Below are positions 23,758-36,600 of a DNA stretch of 64,000 nucleotides, piece by piece. This DNA comes from Citrus sinensis. Taxonomy: Eukaryota; Streptophyta; Magnoliopsida; Sapindales; Rutaceae. The translations under genes were made by a program, and so were the position numbers. Within the stretch, counting starts at the first letter, position 1. The number at the start of each line of letters is the position of its first letter. Location: positions 23,843,001 to 23,907,000 of the forward strand of contig NC_068563.1 in the NCBI RefSeq assembly GCF_022201045.2, in the 5' to 3' direction. Below the pieces are notes generated by a model. It worked only from the letters and a program-made list of their open reading frames with translations. It was not told the DNA's origin and made no database searches.

Positions 23758-26534
23758 GCGACATAACTAATTCAAAAATCTTCTTGAATATTTATTTTTT
23801 TGGAAAAAAATGTATTGTACTTCAAAAACAAGTAAAAGATTTAGTACAAATACTTTGTTGGCACAAAACAAGCTTAACAATGCATAATAAATCTAAATCT
23901 CTCAAGCAAATAGCAACATTAACATCATCAAGTACAATCCAAAATCAATTCATGCAGCTACTACCAATCTTTCATGATTTTGTATTACAACACTATACCC
24001 AACTTTCCTAATGTCCACATATGCAACAAAATAATGAATAATACCAAAAGGTGAAACTATCACTAAAAAAAATATTAATAAAATCAACTAAGTTATCTAG
24101 TAATACTATTAATTTTTTTTGAAATTATGAATAAAATATAAGGCTCAGTGATGACATCTTAGTGCAGTAATTTTGATATACTAAAGGGATCCAAAGATTT
24201 AGATAAAGAAATATTATATTTATTATAAATCACTGTTTAAATTGTTAAATTAACTTTTTAAAAGCTATTTAAATAGATGTGCTAGTTTGTTCAACTAGAA
24301 AAATTTCTTAAAATATTTACGGAACTTATAGTCAACTCACACTAAAATTCAGGACTAATCTAACATTGTGGTTTATTTAAGAAATGTATAAAAGTGGGAG
24401 GGTGATGAAAAATATATGTAGAAAAGAAAGGGCCTCTTCACAAATATGAGTAACATAAAAAAGTACTGTGCAATAATAACTGTAGACCAAGTGTTAATGC
24501 CAGTCTCCCATCAGGACAATAAATCAATCAATCAATTAGGGATCTTTCAAACACAAAGAAAGAAAGAAAGAAAGGAAGAAAGGAGAAGGTGTGTCACAGA
24601 AGAGCAGAAAATTTGGAGAAGGTGGGGCCCCACTAACGGCTCAATGATCTGGGATTTCATAGCTGTAATTTTACAGAAAAAAAAAAATCCTCATGGATTC
24701 AGGCCCCACTACTTGCATCTGCCCACACTTTTCCATTTGTCTTTGTCTAGTTTGATTTTGTAGTTGGCCGTTCCTATGATGATCATGATCTTAAGTTCTA
24801 CCATCTTTGGCAAAAGATTGGAGAATCTGCATGTTCATGGACCACCATGTTCATCATTATCAGGGTTTCTTTCTTTCTCTGTAACTCCCGTCTTTCTGAT
24901 AATGCTGGCTTGCTTGCTTGCTGCTACTTCACGAATCACTTGGTTTTTGGGCTTCCTTTGTGTCATAAATGGAATATTGGGGCTTGAGCCATGTATTTCA
25001 GCATGAAAACAGTCCTTAATTACTTCACAATTATTTCTTGTTGGGTCGGGCTGTAATGCAGTGCTGCATGTCATGCAGCTGCCTTTATTATTTTTTTAAT
25101 AATGCGGATGTAACCGGCCACCGATTCGCTCCTTTTAATCGCTTAAAGCGGCAAATGTTAAAAGAAACTATCATAGAACTCCCTCATTTTAGGAAATATT
25201 AAGATAATCAATTCAAAACTAGTAAATTATCAAAGACCCCCTCAACTTTACACCAAAAAAATACTTCCTTTTTCTTTTGATTCATGGAAAATATAGTTAA
25301 TATATTTAACTTATATCCTAAAAGAAACATAATTAAATAAAATTAATTGGACTAATATATTTAAATAAAAATAATTATATTATTTTTCTTAATATTACAT
25401 TATAAATTTAATGATATTTTGCCTTAAAAAATGTAACTTATGTACTAATGAGAATACTATTTAAATATAATAAATGGAAATAATTATATATTAATTAAAA
25501 AATTTAATTTATTAATTGCACTATTTTTAATATTATGTAATAAATATAATGATATTTTGCTTACAAAACTATCAAAATAATTTTATCAACTTTTAATTAC
25601 ATTAGAATCCGAGTATCTAAACATATAACGAAATCGATTTATTTCCAGATATTTAGAAGAAATCAATTCCAGGATCTCACGATTCACATTCAAGGACTTA
25701 AATCCCTACCTACTAAAATGAGGACAATATTTATCCAACTATCAAATAATTATCATTCCAAACATCGTAATTACCCCTCAAATGTTGTTGTTGTTATTAT
25801 TAGTGGCCAATATTAGTATGTTTTATGTATACCCTCTAAAACAAATATTCATATATTACAAAAATATAAAGCATCTAATATTTGATATTTTTAAATAAAA
25901 CTCATAATCAATCTCTTGTGCAAATTAATTCATACTATCTTAAGTGAGATTAATTATTTTATTTAATCCTTTTTGCTATAATAATTTTTTTGTTAAACAT
26001 TAATCAAATTCATAATGGTACATAACATGGATAATTACAATTTGAATGCAACTAATATTGAATAATGTTGTATTATGTTATACTTATAGTTATATAATTT
26101 AAGCATGACAGTTATATTTCTAAATTAAATTAAATTATTTGAGTAACATTGCACTCACTATATGGGTACATGATTTGTCTACTAAATGATGTGCAAGTAT
26201 TATAAAATATGTTCAATCTTAAATTTATATCTATATTTTTTTGAAATTAAGTTAATTTATATCACAACCAAAAAAAATTAAATTATTTAAAAATATGAAA
26301 AATATAAATTCATTTTCATAGTAAGCAGTATGTTTTACTAAATTTACTTTTAAAACATTTTATGCCATTGGGGAGAAATATAGTCTTTTAAATTCATTTT
26401 TATTTATACGTCTTAAGCTTGTTATAATCTTTGCCACATGAAATATGTTTTCACTGTAATTCTCGCTAAATTTAATTTATATACTTTTATTCTAGTGGTA
26501 AAAGAAATTGAATTTGAATATAATTTTTTCAATT
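23758..26534. other. Intergenic, AT-rich, no gene supported
   Basis: Contains an (AAAG)n-like run at about 24555-24590 and long AT-rich stretches. Open frames at 24446-25006 have no motif and ordinary intergenic composition. Confidence 0.4.
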
Positions 26535-27945
26535 TAGTTTTTTTTAACTGATTAAGCATCATGTTACTGTATTACACAGATATTTACAACTGTTATAACA
26601 GCAGATTATTACACTGATATTTACAATTAGATATACAAACTGAGACTTATATTATTACATTTTAAATTCTATGAAGTAAGTGCCCAGACAAATAACCCTC
26701 ACGGAGGAGGAGTGTCTCCACTCCACTTGTATTTCGTAAGGGAGAAAAATTTTACAAATAATCTCCATATAATTATGTTTAATTAAGGGAGTTTGAGTCT
26801 ATGAGGACTCGAATTATTGCCCTCATAGTCATGTTTTACTTTAATGGTGTGTTTACTTCATGGAATGAGGAATGAGAATGAAGGAATAAAAATGAAACAT
26901 ATATTTACTTGGCAAAATGTAATTTGGGAATGAGAATAAAATGTGTGGGTCCCACACAATTTGGGAATAAGGAATGGGAATCTCATTCCCGGGGGTTGGG
27001 AATGTGAATGAAATATATGTTTACTTTTGTATTCCTCTAATTTTTTCATATTTTCTAAATTACCCTCATTCAAATCACAATTAATTTTATTATTTTAATT
27101 TATCAAAAATTTATTATTATTTTAAATGTCATTAATGATAATTATTATTATTATCAAATTTTATTAACTTTATTATTTTAGTTATTATTAATTATTTTTA
27201 TTTTTATTATTAATATTATCATTATTAACAATAAAAATAATGATAAAAATAATAATTAATAAAAATAATTAATTTATCATTATTTTTATTATTATTAATA
27301 AAAATAATAATAAAAATAATTAATAATAACTAAAATAATAAAGTTAATAAAATTTAATAGTAATAATAATCTAATTTTCATTATCTAGATATAAAAATGA
27401 TATTAATTAAAAATAATAATAAATGTTAATAATAATATTAATAAAAATAATATTAACAATAATTAATAATAATTAAAATAATAAAGTTAATAAAATTTAA
27501 TAATAATAATAATAAATGTTAATAATGATAATATTAATAAAAATAATAATAACAATAATTAATAATAACTAAAATAATAAAGTCAATAAAATTTAATAAT
27601 AATAAATGTTAATAATAATAGTAATAATAAAAACAACAATAATGATAATATTGTTAATAATGATAAATTAATTATTTTTATTAATTATTAATACTATAAG
27701 TATTTTGGTAAATTGATTTTCATTCACATTCCTCATTCCCATTTATTTTGTCAAGTAAATACATCAATGACATTTCAGCACATTCTCATTCCCATTTATT
27801 TTTGCCGAGTAAACATTAAAATCGCATTCTCATTCCAACTCATTCTCATTCCCAGCCCATTCCTATTCTACCACATTCTCATTCTATGACGTAAACGCAC
27901 CATAAGGTCAATGGTTCACCACTGGGCTAAAGCCTAAGTGGCTAA
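26535..27945 (-). mobile_element. tRNA-derived SINE, copy 2, split by a MITE
   Basis: On the minus strand the box A TAGCCCAGTGG lies at 27919-27929 and the box B AATTCGAGTCCTC at 26803-26815, with a poly-A tail at about 26538-26546. Between them sits a 1058-base MITE (26845-27902). With it removed, A and B are about 45 bases apart, the normal tRNA-like spacing. The body matches the SINE at 2912-3264. Confidence 0.72.
26845..27902. mobile_element. Tourist/Harbinger-like MITE inserted in the SINE
   Basis: The terminal inverted repeats TGGTGTGTTTACTTCATGGA and the complement of CTATGACGTAAACGCACCA are flanked by a TAA duplication (26842-26844 and 27903-27905), as made by PIF/Harbinger transposases. 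Subterminal regions are packed with GGGAATGAGAAT / ATTCTCATTCCC motifs. The centre (about 27080-27710) is an ATT/AAT-rich block with internal repeats, for example AAAATAATAAAGTTAATAAA three times. No transposase is encoded. Confidence 0.82.
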
Positions 27946-29014
27946 TTTAGCTTAATAACAACTAAATTTACTCCCATGGATTCAAACATCAACTATTTTG
28001 TTTTTAATTCAAATGATTTACAACTGCATTAATTAGTACCCACAACGTGATTATTAATATACTTACAAAGTAATATATCTCATCTATATTAAATTATCAA
28101 TATATTTGTAGAAAATTAATTTTATATTAGCACAAAAGTTTAAAATATATCTTTTTTATGTAAAATTTATACATAGAAAAATTTTGGCAAGTAAAACTAC
28201 CGCCTCAATGAAAATATTATTTACAAATTACAAAAATGAATTTTTAGATTTTGAATGGTCACAACAAATTTATCCGTGGAAGTTTTGTCATACATCATCA
28301 CTCTTTTGTAACTTGCAAAAATCAATTGCATAATCAAAATGTTAATGATATCCATCGAGTGCAAAAATAGCGTAGGACATATGTACATTCTTATTATATT
28401 TAATTATAAATCCCACAGGATATGATATTAATAATAATAACTGTAGTAATATCCAACAAGCACACAGAAAAAAAAATAGAGATGCTCAACTAAAATAGAT
28501 TAACTAAACTTTAATCTTGTAAATTAAAGTATTTTTGTAACTTAACTTATATCATCATAGCTTTAGAAGCATAGCAATTGCAATCCTTCTTACTTGTTAT
28601 TTATTTATTTACCGTTGACGTTATGAAAAACTAAAGCAATTAATTTGAAAAGTAAAGAGAAAGATGAAAATAAATGCATAGATTTATTTTTAATATAATT
28701 AAACGCTATTAATTAAAATGATTACAATGAGAATAGATATGTATAAAAGTTAAAAGCTCAAGTATACATACAATCAAACTCAAAAGATTGCATGAAGTAA
28801 TGAAGATGAAAAAAAAAAGGACTTAGATTATGGACTCAAAATGTTGAAAATGATGAAGGGTTGCAATAAAAAAATTCTTAGTATTATGTGGTAAATTGAT
28901 ATTTGTTAAAATAGTAAGGGGTCAACCATAATTTGCCTTATTGATATTATTGTTATTTTCAACAAGTAATTTATTATTAGTAAAAAAAAAGAACCTGAAA
29001 CATGTACTGGTAGT
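27946..29014. other. Intergenic, AT-rich
   Basis: No gene or defined repeat recognised. Confidence 0.4.
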
Positions 29015-31160
29015 GTTGGAATATAATAAAAATAATAGGAACATAAAACCATTATTAGAGTTTAACAAGAGTTGAGGAGCATAACTTAAAAGTTTGAAGA
29101 ACTTAACAAAAATATGATAAAGTTTAATAATAAGTCGAGAACTAGAAAATAAACTTGAAATATCTAAGTAAAATGTTAGAAATCAATAAAAAGAGTTGGA
29201 ATACAGAACCAAAAAGTTGTGGGAACAAGAGTAGAAGAAGTTAACCTAAAAGTTGAAATAACTTATCATGAATTTGATAAATTCAAACACGAAATAGGGA
29301 TCTGAAAAGTAAATTTGACATATTTACCCAAAATTTGAAATTCAATGAAAAGAGTAGAAATATTGAACAAAAAAGTTGTGAAAAGATAAGTTGGAATAAC
29401 TTAGCGATAACTAGATAAAGTCTAACAGGATATAGAGATATAAAAAATAAACTTGAAATGTTAACCTAAAAATTTGAAATTTAATAAGAAGAGTGGAAAT
29501 ATAGAACAAATAACTGGTGGAAAAATGAATTGAAACAACTTACCAAGAATTTGATAAATTTTAATGGAAAGTGGGGATCTAAAAATTAAACTTGAAATTT
29601 CCAAACAAAAAGTGGGAATTCAATAAAAAGAGTAGGAATATAAAACCAAAAAGTGGTGGAAAAAAGAGTTGAAGAGGTTAACCTAAAATTTGGAAAGAGT
29701 TACCAAGAATATGATAAATCCAACAATAATTAGGGATCAAAAAATAAACTTGAAACATTCACGAAAAATACTTAAATTAAATGAAAAGAGTAGAAATATA
29801 GAACAAAAAAAATGGTGAAAACAAGAGTTGAGGAGCATAACTTAAAAGTTCGAAGAACTTAAGAAAAATATGATAAAGTTTAACAATAAGTTGAGATCTA
29901 TAAAATGAACTTGAAATATTTAACCAAAATATTAGAAATTAATTAAAAGAATTGGAATACAAATACAAAAAGTAGTGGGAACAAGAGTGGAAGAAGTTAC
30001 CCAAAAGTTGAAATAACTTAACAAAGATTTGATAAATTCTAACGCAAAGTAGGGATCTAAAAAGTAAATTTGACATATTTACCCAAAATTTGAAATTCAA
30101 TAAAAAGAGCAGAAATATTGAACCACAAAGTGCTGGAAAAATAAGTTGGAACAACTTAACGATAACTAGATAAAGTCTAACAGGATATAGAGATATAAAA
30201 AATAAACTTGAAAAATCAACCTAAAAATTTGGAATTCAATAAGAAGAGTGGAAATATAGAACGAATAACCGGTGGAAAAATAAATTGAAACAACTTACTA
30301 AGAATTTGATAAATTTTAATTGAAAGTGGGAATTTAGAAATTTAACTTGAAATTTCCAAATAAAATGTTGGAATTCAATAAAAAGAGTAGGAATATAAAA
30401 CCAAAAAGTGGTGGAAAAAAGAGTTGAAGAGGTTAACCTAAAATTCGGAAAGAGTTACCAAGAATATGATAAATCCAACAATAATTAGGGATCAAAAAAT
30501 AAACTTGAAACATTCACGAAAAATACTTAAATTCAATGAAAAGAGTAGAAATATAAAACAAAAAAAATGGTGGAAACAAGAGTTGGGGAGCATAACCTAA
30601 AAGTTCGAAGAACTTAACAAGAATATGATAAAGTTTAACAATAAGTTGAGATCTATAAAATGAACTTGAAATATTTAACCAAAATATTAGAAATCAATTA
30701 AAAGAATTGGAATAAAGAACCAAAAAGTAGTGGAAACAAGAGTAGAAGAAGTTAACCCAAAAGTTGAAATAACTTAACAAGAATTTGATAAATTTTAACA
30801 GAAAATAGAGATCTAAAAATTGAACTTGAAATTTCTAAACAAAATGTTGGAATTTAATAAAACGAGTAGGAATATAGAACAAAAAAGTGGTGGAAAAATA
30901 AATCGAAATAATTTACCAAAAACTAGATAAAGTTTAACAAATTGTAGAGATATGAAAATAAACTTGAAATATCTATCAAAAAATATGGAAGTTGATGAAA
31001 AGAGTGGAAATATAGAACCAAAAGCTAGTGGGAAAATGAGTTGAAACAACTTACAAAAATTTAGATAAATCATTACTAGAAATAGGAATTTGAAAAGTAA
31101 ACTTGAAATATGCATTATAAATATTGGAATGTGACAAAATAAGTAGGAATGTAACCATTT
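29015..31160. repeat. Higher-order tandem repeat array
   Basis: A monomer of roughly 140-160 bases recurs about 14 times. Typical phrases are AACTTGAAAT, GGAATATA(G/A)AACCAAAAAGT and AGTTGAAACAACTTA. Every fifth monomer is most alike: the GAGTTGAGGAGCATAACTTA variant occurs near 29070, 29826 and 30581, a higher-order period of about 755 bases. Five monomer types are seen in the first two periods, with starts near 29070, 29230, 29386, 29527 and 29666; the third period is incomplete. The minus-strand open frames here (up to 100 codons, Phe/Leu-rich) are by-products of the repeat. Confidence 0.85.
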
Positions 31161-31911
31161 TGTGATATGTTTATATTTTTTGTACTATTTTTAAATTTTA
31201 AATTATTACAATCTTTTTCCTTATTTAATTAAAATTTTACTCTTTTTTTTCCAAATTTTTTCATAATTTTTTCACATTAAAAACAAATAAAAATATAATT
31301 TTCATTATATTATCCGGTTAAAAACCGGTTGTACCGGTTGCATGCATGTGCTGTATGAGATACAGCGCTGCATGGTAGGTTGACTCTTTCTTGTTTCCCC
31401 TTTTTTGTGGGTATTAATTGATTGATTTGATTGAAAATAAACTAAATGTACATTAGGGTCATGCTGTGTTTCATTATATATAGCATGCAGCCACCTTTGA
31501 ATTATCACCAAAAATTAAAAAGTTGTAGCATACGAAACAATTAAAGCTGTCATGAATGACAACTTATAGGTTCATTATATTTTGCATTATATGTAACATA
31601 GTCTAGTCCTTTATATTATAGATAAAATTATGCTCTATAAGCTCTATGTTTTTAGGATGACATGTTGGTTTTTTTATGAATTAAACTGATTTTTTCTAAA
31701 TTCTTGGAGGACTTTAAAATGATGATTTATACTTTTGTATTCAATTTTAGATACGTCCACGTGCAATGGATTTTGTCTAAGTTTGTTGTAGGTTTTTGTA
31801 TAATCAAGTTGTATGTATGCATATAAGCTATTAAGGGCGTGTCTAGTAGTTTTTCGAGTAGTTTTATTTAGCTGGCCACTCAACTTTAAATTTAAGATAA
31901 GTAAGGGACTA
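31161..31911. other. Intergenic
   Basis: No gene seen. It includes an AACCGGTTGTACCGGTT-type short palindromic motif near 31318-31339. Confidence 0.4.
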
Positions 31912-31920
31912 ATAAATAAA

Positions 31921-32617
31921 GTGGGATTGCCACTTTCCCCCTAGCAGTAATCAACATATAGCATTTACCTCCCTATTATTTTTATAATAGCCAAAAACCT
32001 CATTGACTGCATAAGTTTATAATATTAACTTTATTTTCAACTACTCTTTTATTTACATTTATTATAAATTAAATAAATTACATTAATAAAAACTAAATAA
32101 AAAATTAAGTATTAAAAATAAGAAATATATGTTTTGATATGAGCAAAAATATTAATAATAAATTTTTTTTCTTGTAATTATTTATTTTATGAACATTTTG
32201 TAATATTTTAAAATTAAATGTAAAAGATAGGCAAAATATTTTATTATTTATCTTATAATAAATTTTTATTTGTCATTCAAGTTTTCTTATAATAATTTTT
32301 TTATCATTTTATAATAATTTTCTTATATATTTATTATAAGAAAATTTTCACAAAATGAATAAGTACAAGAAAAAAATTTTATTATTAATTTTTTTCTCAT
32401 GTCAAAACATATGTTTCTTGTTTTTAATGTTTAATTTTTTATTTAGTTTCTATTCATGTGATTTATTTAAGTTATAATAAATATAAATAAAAGAGTAGTT
32501 GAAAATAAGAGTAATATTATAAACTTATGCTATCAGGGGGGTTTTGGCCATTATAAAAACAGTAGGGGGAGAAATGGTATATGTTGATTACTGTAGGGGG
32601 GAAATTGGCAATCTCCC
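31921..32617. mobile_element. Foldback MITE, Mutator-like, 697 bases
   Basis: The two halves are inverted copies of one another for almost the full length: GGGATTGCCACTTTCCCCC at the left and its imperfect complement GGGGGGAAATTGGCAATC at the right. A perfect 9-base duplication ATAAATAAA flanks it (31912-31920, 32618-32626), as expected for Mutator-like transposition. There is no coding content. A related, smaller copy lies at 41513-41937. Confidence 0.82.
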
Positions 32618-32626
32618 ATAAATAAA

Positions 32627-33822
32627 TATGAGCTTTGTTCATCCTTTATCTTAAAAAAACAAAAAAGTTATATACTAGACCAAAATAATTAGGTTAAAAG
32701 TTGAAAATGATTCAAACATGGCAGTATAAGATTCATTTTGTTGGTCATATTGTTGACTAAAAGATAACGCCTGAGATTTTGTGACCAAACTAACAATGTT
32801 AGATAGTTTTTAACGATTTTAGTCATTCTAGCAGTATTAAAATCTAATTAAAACAAAAAAGCAGTATTAAAATCACTATTGGTCAAAGTATTTTGACTTG
32901 GTGAAAAATGTGGATTGTGCGATCCTAACGGTTTGATATAATATCAAAATTTGATCATTGAAATCAGTTATATTAGGTTGGTGGGCAGCAACTAAGAATA
33001 TTTGAGATATATTCATGATAATTATACGTATTAATCATGTGTTTTGTTTATCATTATGAAATTAAGCCGTATTTTAATTTTCAATTCTAAATAATAAGCT
33101 ATTGAGTAATAACAAGAGAAAGTCTCGAATGCTCCAATCCCTACACCATTTTTTTTTTAATTTTTTGGTGCGTGAGCAATTGAGCACTTCTCAACTAATG
33201 ATGTAAGAATAAATACATTTTATAGGAAATTTTGAACGAATAAAATAATATACAGTGAGAGTACTCAAAACACTTCCAACGATAGTGTTACAACTTACAA
33301 GCTACAAGTGTGTGGGGCGGGGTGATTTAGAATCTATGACGGGCGCCTACAAAATCTGATCCATGGTCCCTCATTTGGATTGGGTCCAGCCTATACCTTA
33401 AAAACGTGTAGGCCCAATAGGCTAAGTCCCTTAAATGGTCTTAAATCTCAATTATCATTCAATTGACCTCCTTATGCGAACAATCTCAATTGATCTTCGA
33501 CTTAAATTCAGAAGTTATTAAGAACATCTAACTTTGTGTGCACGTTTTTAATCACATTGGTTATTGCGGACTGAGCACATATAATATGTGGAATTTTTTC
33601 ATCAAGCAAAGAAGGGGTTATTGGAGCTATTTTCAAATTATTTTAAAAACCCATTTGGCTATTTCCCTGCCTAGCTTGCCAACAGCCCTGCCACTTTAGG
33701 CACTAAAAGTTTATGATAGAAATATTTTACACACCACTAGAAGAAACAAAAAGGCAGTTACAGTTAAAGAAACAGAAATATATCATCCATTCCACATAGA
33801 TTACACACAAATACAAAGGAAA
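32627..33822. other. Intergenic, PSAO downstream side
   Basis: AT-rich, no gene recognised. The part next to 33823 is probably PSAO 3'UTR. Confidence 0.4.
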
Positions 33823-34787
33823 TTATTTTGAAAAGTAATCCTCAGTCCTGCCCTTGAATCCAATTTGCCCAAAAGTGAGGCACAGGAACAACCCGAAGTG
33901 CCATGTAACCAACCACAACCTGCACATCAATCTCACTTTATATTAGCTGAGGAAAAAATTATGGGACCCAGATAATGCAATCTATTAAATAAAATCCCAC
34001 CCGTTGACCAGCAACGGTTCCATGGTCTAGTGGTCAGGACATTGGACTCTGAATCCAGTAACCCGAGTTCAAATCTCGGTGGAACCTTAAAACTATTTTT
34101 TTCCTCAATTGAACAATTAACGCCTAATCAATGACATGAACTAAAAATTTAACATTTAATCATGGGTATTTTAAAGATCCTCAGTTTATAGCTAATCAAA
34201 GAAATGGACTGACCAGAACTGAGAAGTGAGGGGAGGGGGGGTGGGGAAGTGAGCAAGCTCGGTCCCAATGCTCTCAAAGAAGAGCCCCGTCAAGCTCTTG
34301 CCGTTGATCGCCGGAATACTCGAGGGTGCTAACCACCCGATCAACCCAAACCCTATCACGTTCAAATCCGTACGCAGCCAATCTCTCTCGAAGCTGAAAT
34401 CATTATCATTCATCAATCAATCAATCAATCATTCACTCATCATTTTTCATCTAATAACAAAATCCAACGGCCGTGATCGTGATTCACTTACCACGTCACC
34501 TTTCCCCCACAAGCACCCGCCACCCTCAGTGGGTTCCTAGCAGCCACCGGAGACTTCACAAAGCCTGAAATATCAAAACAATCAAATAGGCTACTAATAT
34601 AATTACGTGAATATCCGCACGTCCGAGCCTGAACACGACTCTAAATATATATATAAAATATGAAAGCATTAAAGATTATGACAATCAATTAATTACTTGA
34701 ACCGAGAGCGGTTCTCTTTGGGGAAGACAATGAGGAGCTTCCGAGTCCTACGACGGGCGACGAAGAAGCAAATGCTGCTGCTGCCAT
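33823..34787 (-). CDS. PSAO: Photosystem I subunit O (PsaO), chloroplast precursor
   Basis: Four exons: 34697-34787, 34492-34564, 34214-34393 and 33823-33919, giving 146 residues. PsaO is a small thylakoid membrane protein of photosystem I that helps state transitions and balanced excitation of the two photosystems. The N-terminus (MAAAAFASSSPVVGLGSSSL..) is a Ser/Ala-rich chloroplast transit peptide of about 50 residues. The mature part begins near CFERDWLRTDLNV. Two hydrophobic segments are visible: NVIGFGLIGWLAPSSIPAI and LWLVTWHFGLFLCLTFGQIG. Family-specific stretches include NGKSLTGLFFESIGTELAHF and the C-terminal FKGRTEDYFSK. Splice phases agree at all three introns. The third intron (33920-34213) contains a tRNA-Gln gene on the other strand. 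Confidence 0.96.
34016..34087 (+). tRNA. trnQ-CUG: tRNA-Gln (anticodon CUG)
   Basis: 72 bases. The acceptor stem GGTTCCA pairs with TGGAACC and the discriminator base is U, as in eukaryotic tRNA-Gln. Box A is TGGTCTAGTGG and box B is GAGTTCAAATC. The anticodon loop CTCTGAA (34047-34053) carries CTG at 34049-34051, reading CAG codons. There is no intron and no encoded CCA. A T-run (34097-34103) just downstream can stop RNA polymerase III. It lies antisense inside intron 3 of PSAO. Confidence 0.97.
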
Positions 34788-34982
34788 TTTTTTTTTTTTA
34801 TTCTTTTTAAATTTTTTGCTTGGTTGATGACGATGCTGGAATGGATGCGAGTTAGCGAAAAAATAGTGGGATTTTGTTTTTGTAAGAGATGGGAGATTTT
34901 GTGGGAGAGAAAAAAGATTTCCACGGATGGTTTCTCTTCAATGATATTCTGCCACGTAGGATTTGTATGGATAGAGTGGGGT

Positions 34983-34988
34983 CACGTG
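34983..34988. promoter_or_regulatory. G-box CACGTG upstream of PSAO
   Basis: A perfect palindromic G-box about 196 bases before the PSAO start codon, with a second ACGT core (GCCACGTAGG) near 34951-34960. G-boxes are bound by bZIP and bHLH factors in light-regulated promoters. The placement suits a photosystem gene, but function is inference. Confidence 0.45.
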
Positions 34989-36592
34989 CTGATTTGTTTA
35001 TTGCTAGCCACTCTGAGAATATGTTATCCTTACTTCACGCGCTGCCCATCCGTACCACCACTTGCAATGCTAGAAAAATCTTAAGTTGGCCCATTTTCGT
35101 GAGATTGGGCTTGGCGGCCCGATTAATTATGGGAAATTAGCATGAATTTTTTTTAATGAAATTATAATTATAAAAAATTAACATTTTAGATTTTGAGATT
35201 TATTTATTTTATTAAATTTAAGAGTATTCTTATTTTATATTTCTTTAATTTTTTAATTTTTGTAGAATAAAATATTTTTTAATTTATTCAGAGGTAAAAT
35301 TATCATGTTTTAGTAATAAAGTGGTTGATTAATATAAGTTTAGATACAAATGCAGTGTAAAAAATATGTCAAAATTTTATTGTGGTTAAATATATGTATA
35401 TGATTAAAAAAAAATGTGGTGAAGGAATAATTTCTCTTATGACTTTCAGCTTTCACAGCAGTTGTTTTATAAAGAGTTTGCAGAGAGAATAAATAATTGA
35501 AAAAAAAAGGGAGAGAGACTTATATACTTTTACTGAAATGCAATCATTACACAAGGAAAAAGGTTTTCGTTGTGATTCTTATGAAGATAATGAACAGGTA
35601 TTAATAGCCCTATTCTTCTTCTTAATTCAACGCCTGGCTTTCGGTAGGTACAAGATGTTATTATAGCGTAGTTTAGCAAGGTATGCGACTATGTCACTCA
35701 CTAATTGATAAAATTTTACTAGGGAAAGGATCACATTTTCCACGTGACATTAGTTTTTGCGAAGTAAAATATAGTACAGTTACTGATGATAAAAAATAAA
35801 AAAAGTAAAAAAAAATTAAATCGCAGTAATGTAGGATCATAAGAAGTCACATACGAAGACAATTCAAATTTATATTAAAAAAAATTAAAAATTTTCAACC
35901 AATCAAATTGATTCCTGCACAGTAATAAGGTCCAAATAAAAACTATCTAACAGTTATTGTATGTTATAATTAATATGGGTTTACAAAAAAAAATCTTCCC
36001 ACCGAATACATTTTCAAGATTATTAAGTACACACGAGGTCGTTTTCATTGACAATTTCAATGTCAAATCCAAAATTGTCAAATATTTGGTTTGGAGCAGG
36101 AATCCAGATTTGCACCATGGCTTGGTCAGAAAAGGGAGGCAGCTCGATTGGAAAAATGAATGGGCTGCTTATAAGGAAAAGCTTGCCGGCTTGATCCCGT
36201 CATCTGTCAAACAAATTGTGTGTTTAATAATAAATTCCTCCTTCATTGAGTTAACGGATTCCAAACATGAGAAAAGTTTGCTAGCTGAGCGTGAATAATT
36301 ATTTCAGCTTTAAGAGTCACGACCTTGAGGGACTATTTATTATTATCTTTTATAAAATTGAATTAGTCTATAAAAGTGACAAACAAAAATTAGATTTTAT
36401 AGTATCTTGTACATAAAACCATGTCTTTTGGGTCAGAGGGACGGTGCTCATCGGACGTCAATATATAGCACCGAGTTATTTAATTCTTCTTCTTCTTCTT
36501 ATTATTATTCGTATCAAAATTTTCGTTGCTTGTATCAAGGGTTTCGTTACAATCTCAACTTTTTTGTTACTCATATCTAAATTTTGAGGACA
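34989..36592. other. Intergenic with one unexplained open frame
   Basis: No gene I can name. A plus-strand open frame at 35957-36298 (113 codons) contains a fairly protein-like stretch (VWSRNPDLHHGLVRKGRQLD, then WKNEWAAYKEKLAGLIPSSV), which differs from the low-complexity frames around it. It could be a piece of an old gene or an exon. Confidence 0.35.
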
Positions 36593-36600
36593 AATGTAAT

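Noticed and set aside
24446-25074. Adjacent plus and minus open frames of about 80-105 codons
   Set aside because: No motif, overlapping frames on both strands, and starts inside a purine-rich simple repeat.
29939-31115. Phe/Leu-rich minus-strand open frames of 71-100 codons that look like membrane proteins
   Set aside because: They repeat with the tandem array and reflect its A-rich plus strand.
34268-34540. Plus-strand open frame over PSAO exons 2-3
   Set aside because: It is antisense to a well-supported PSAO gene.
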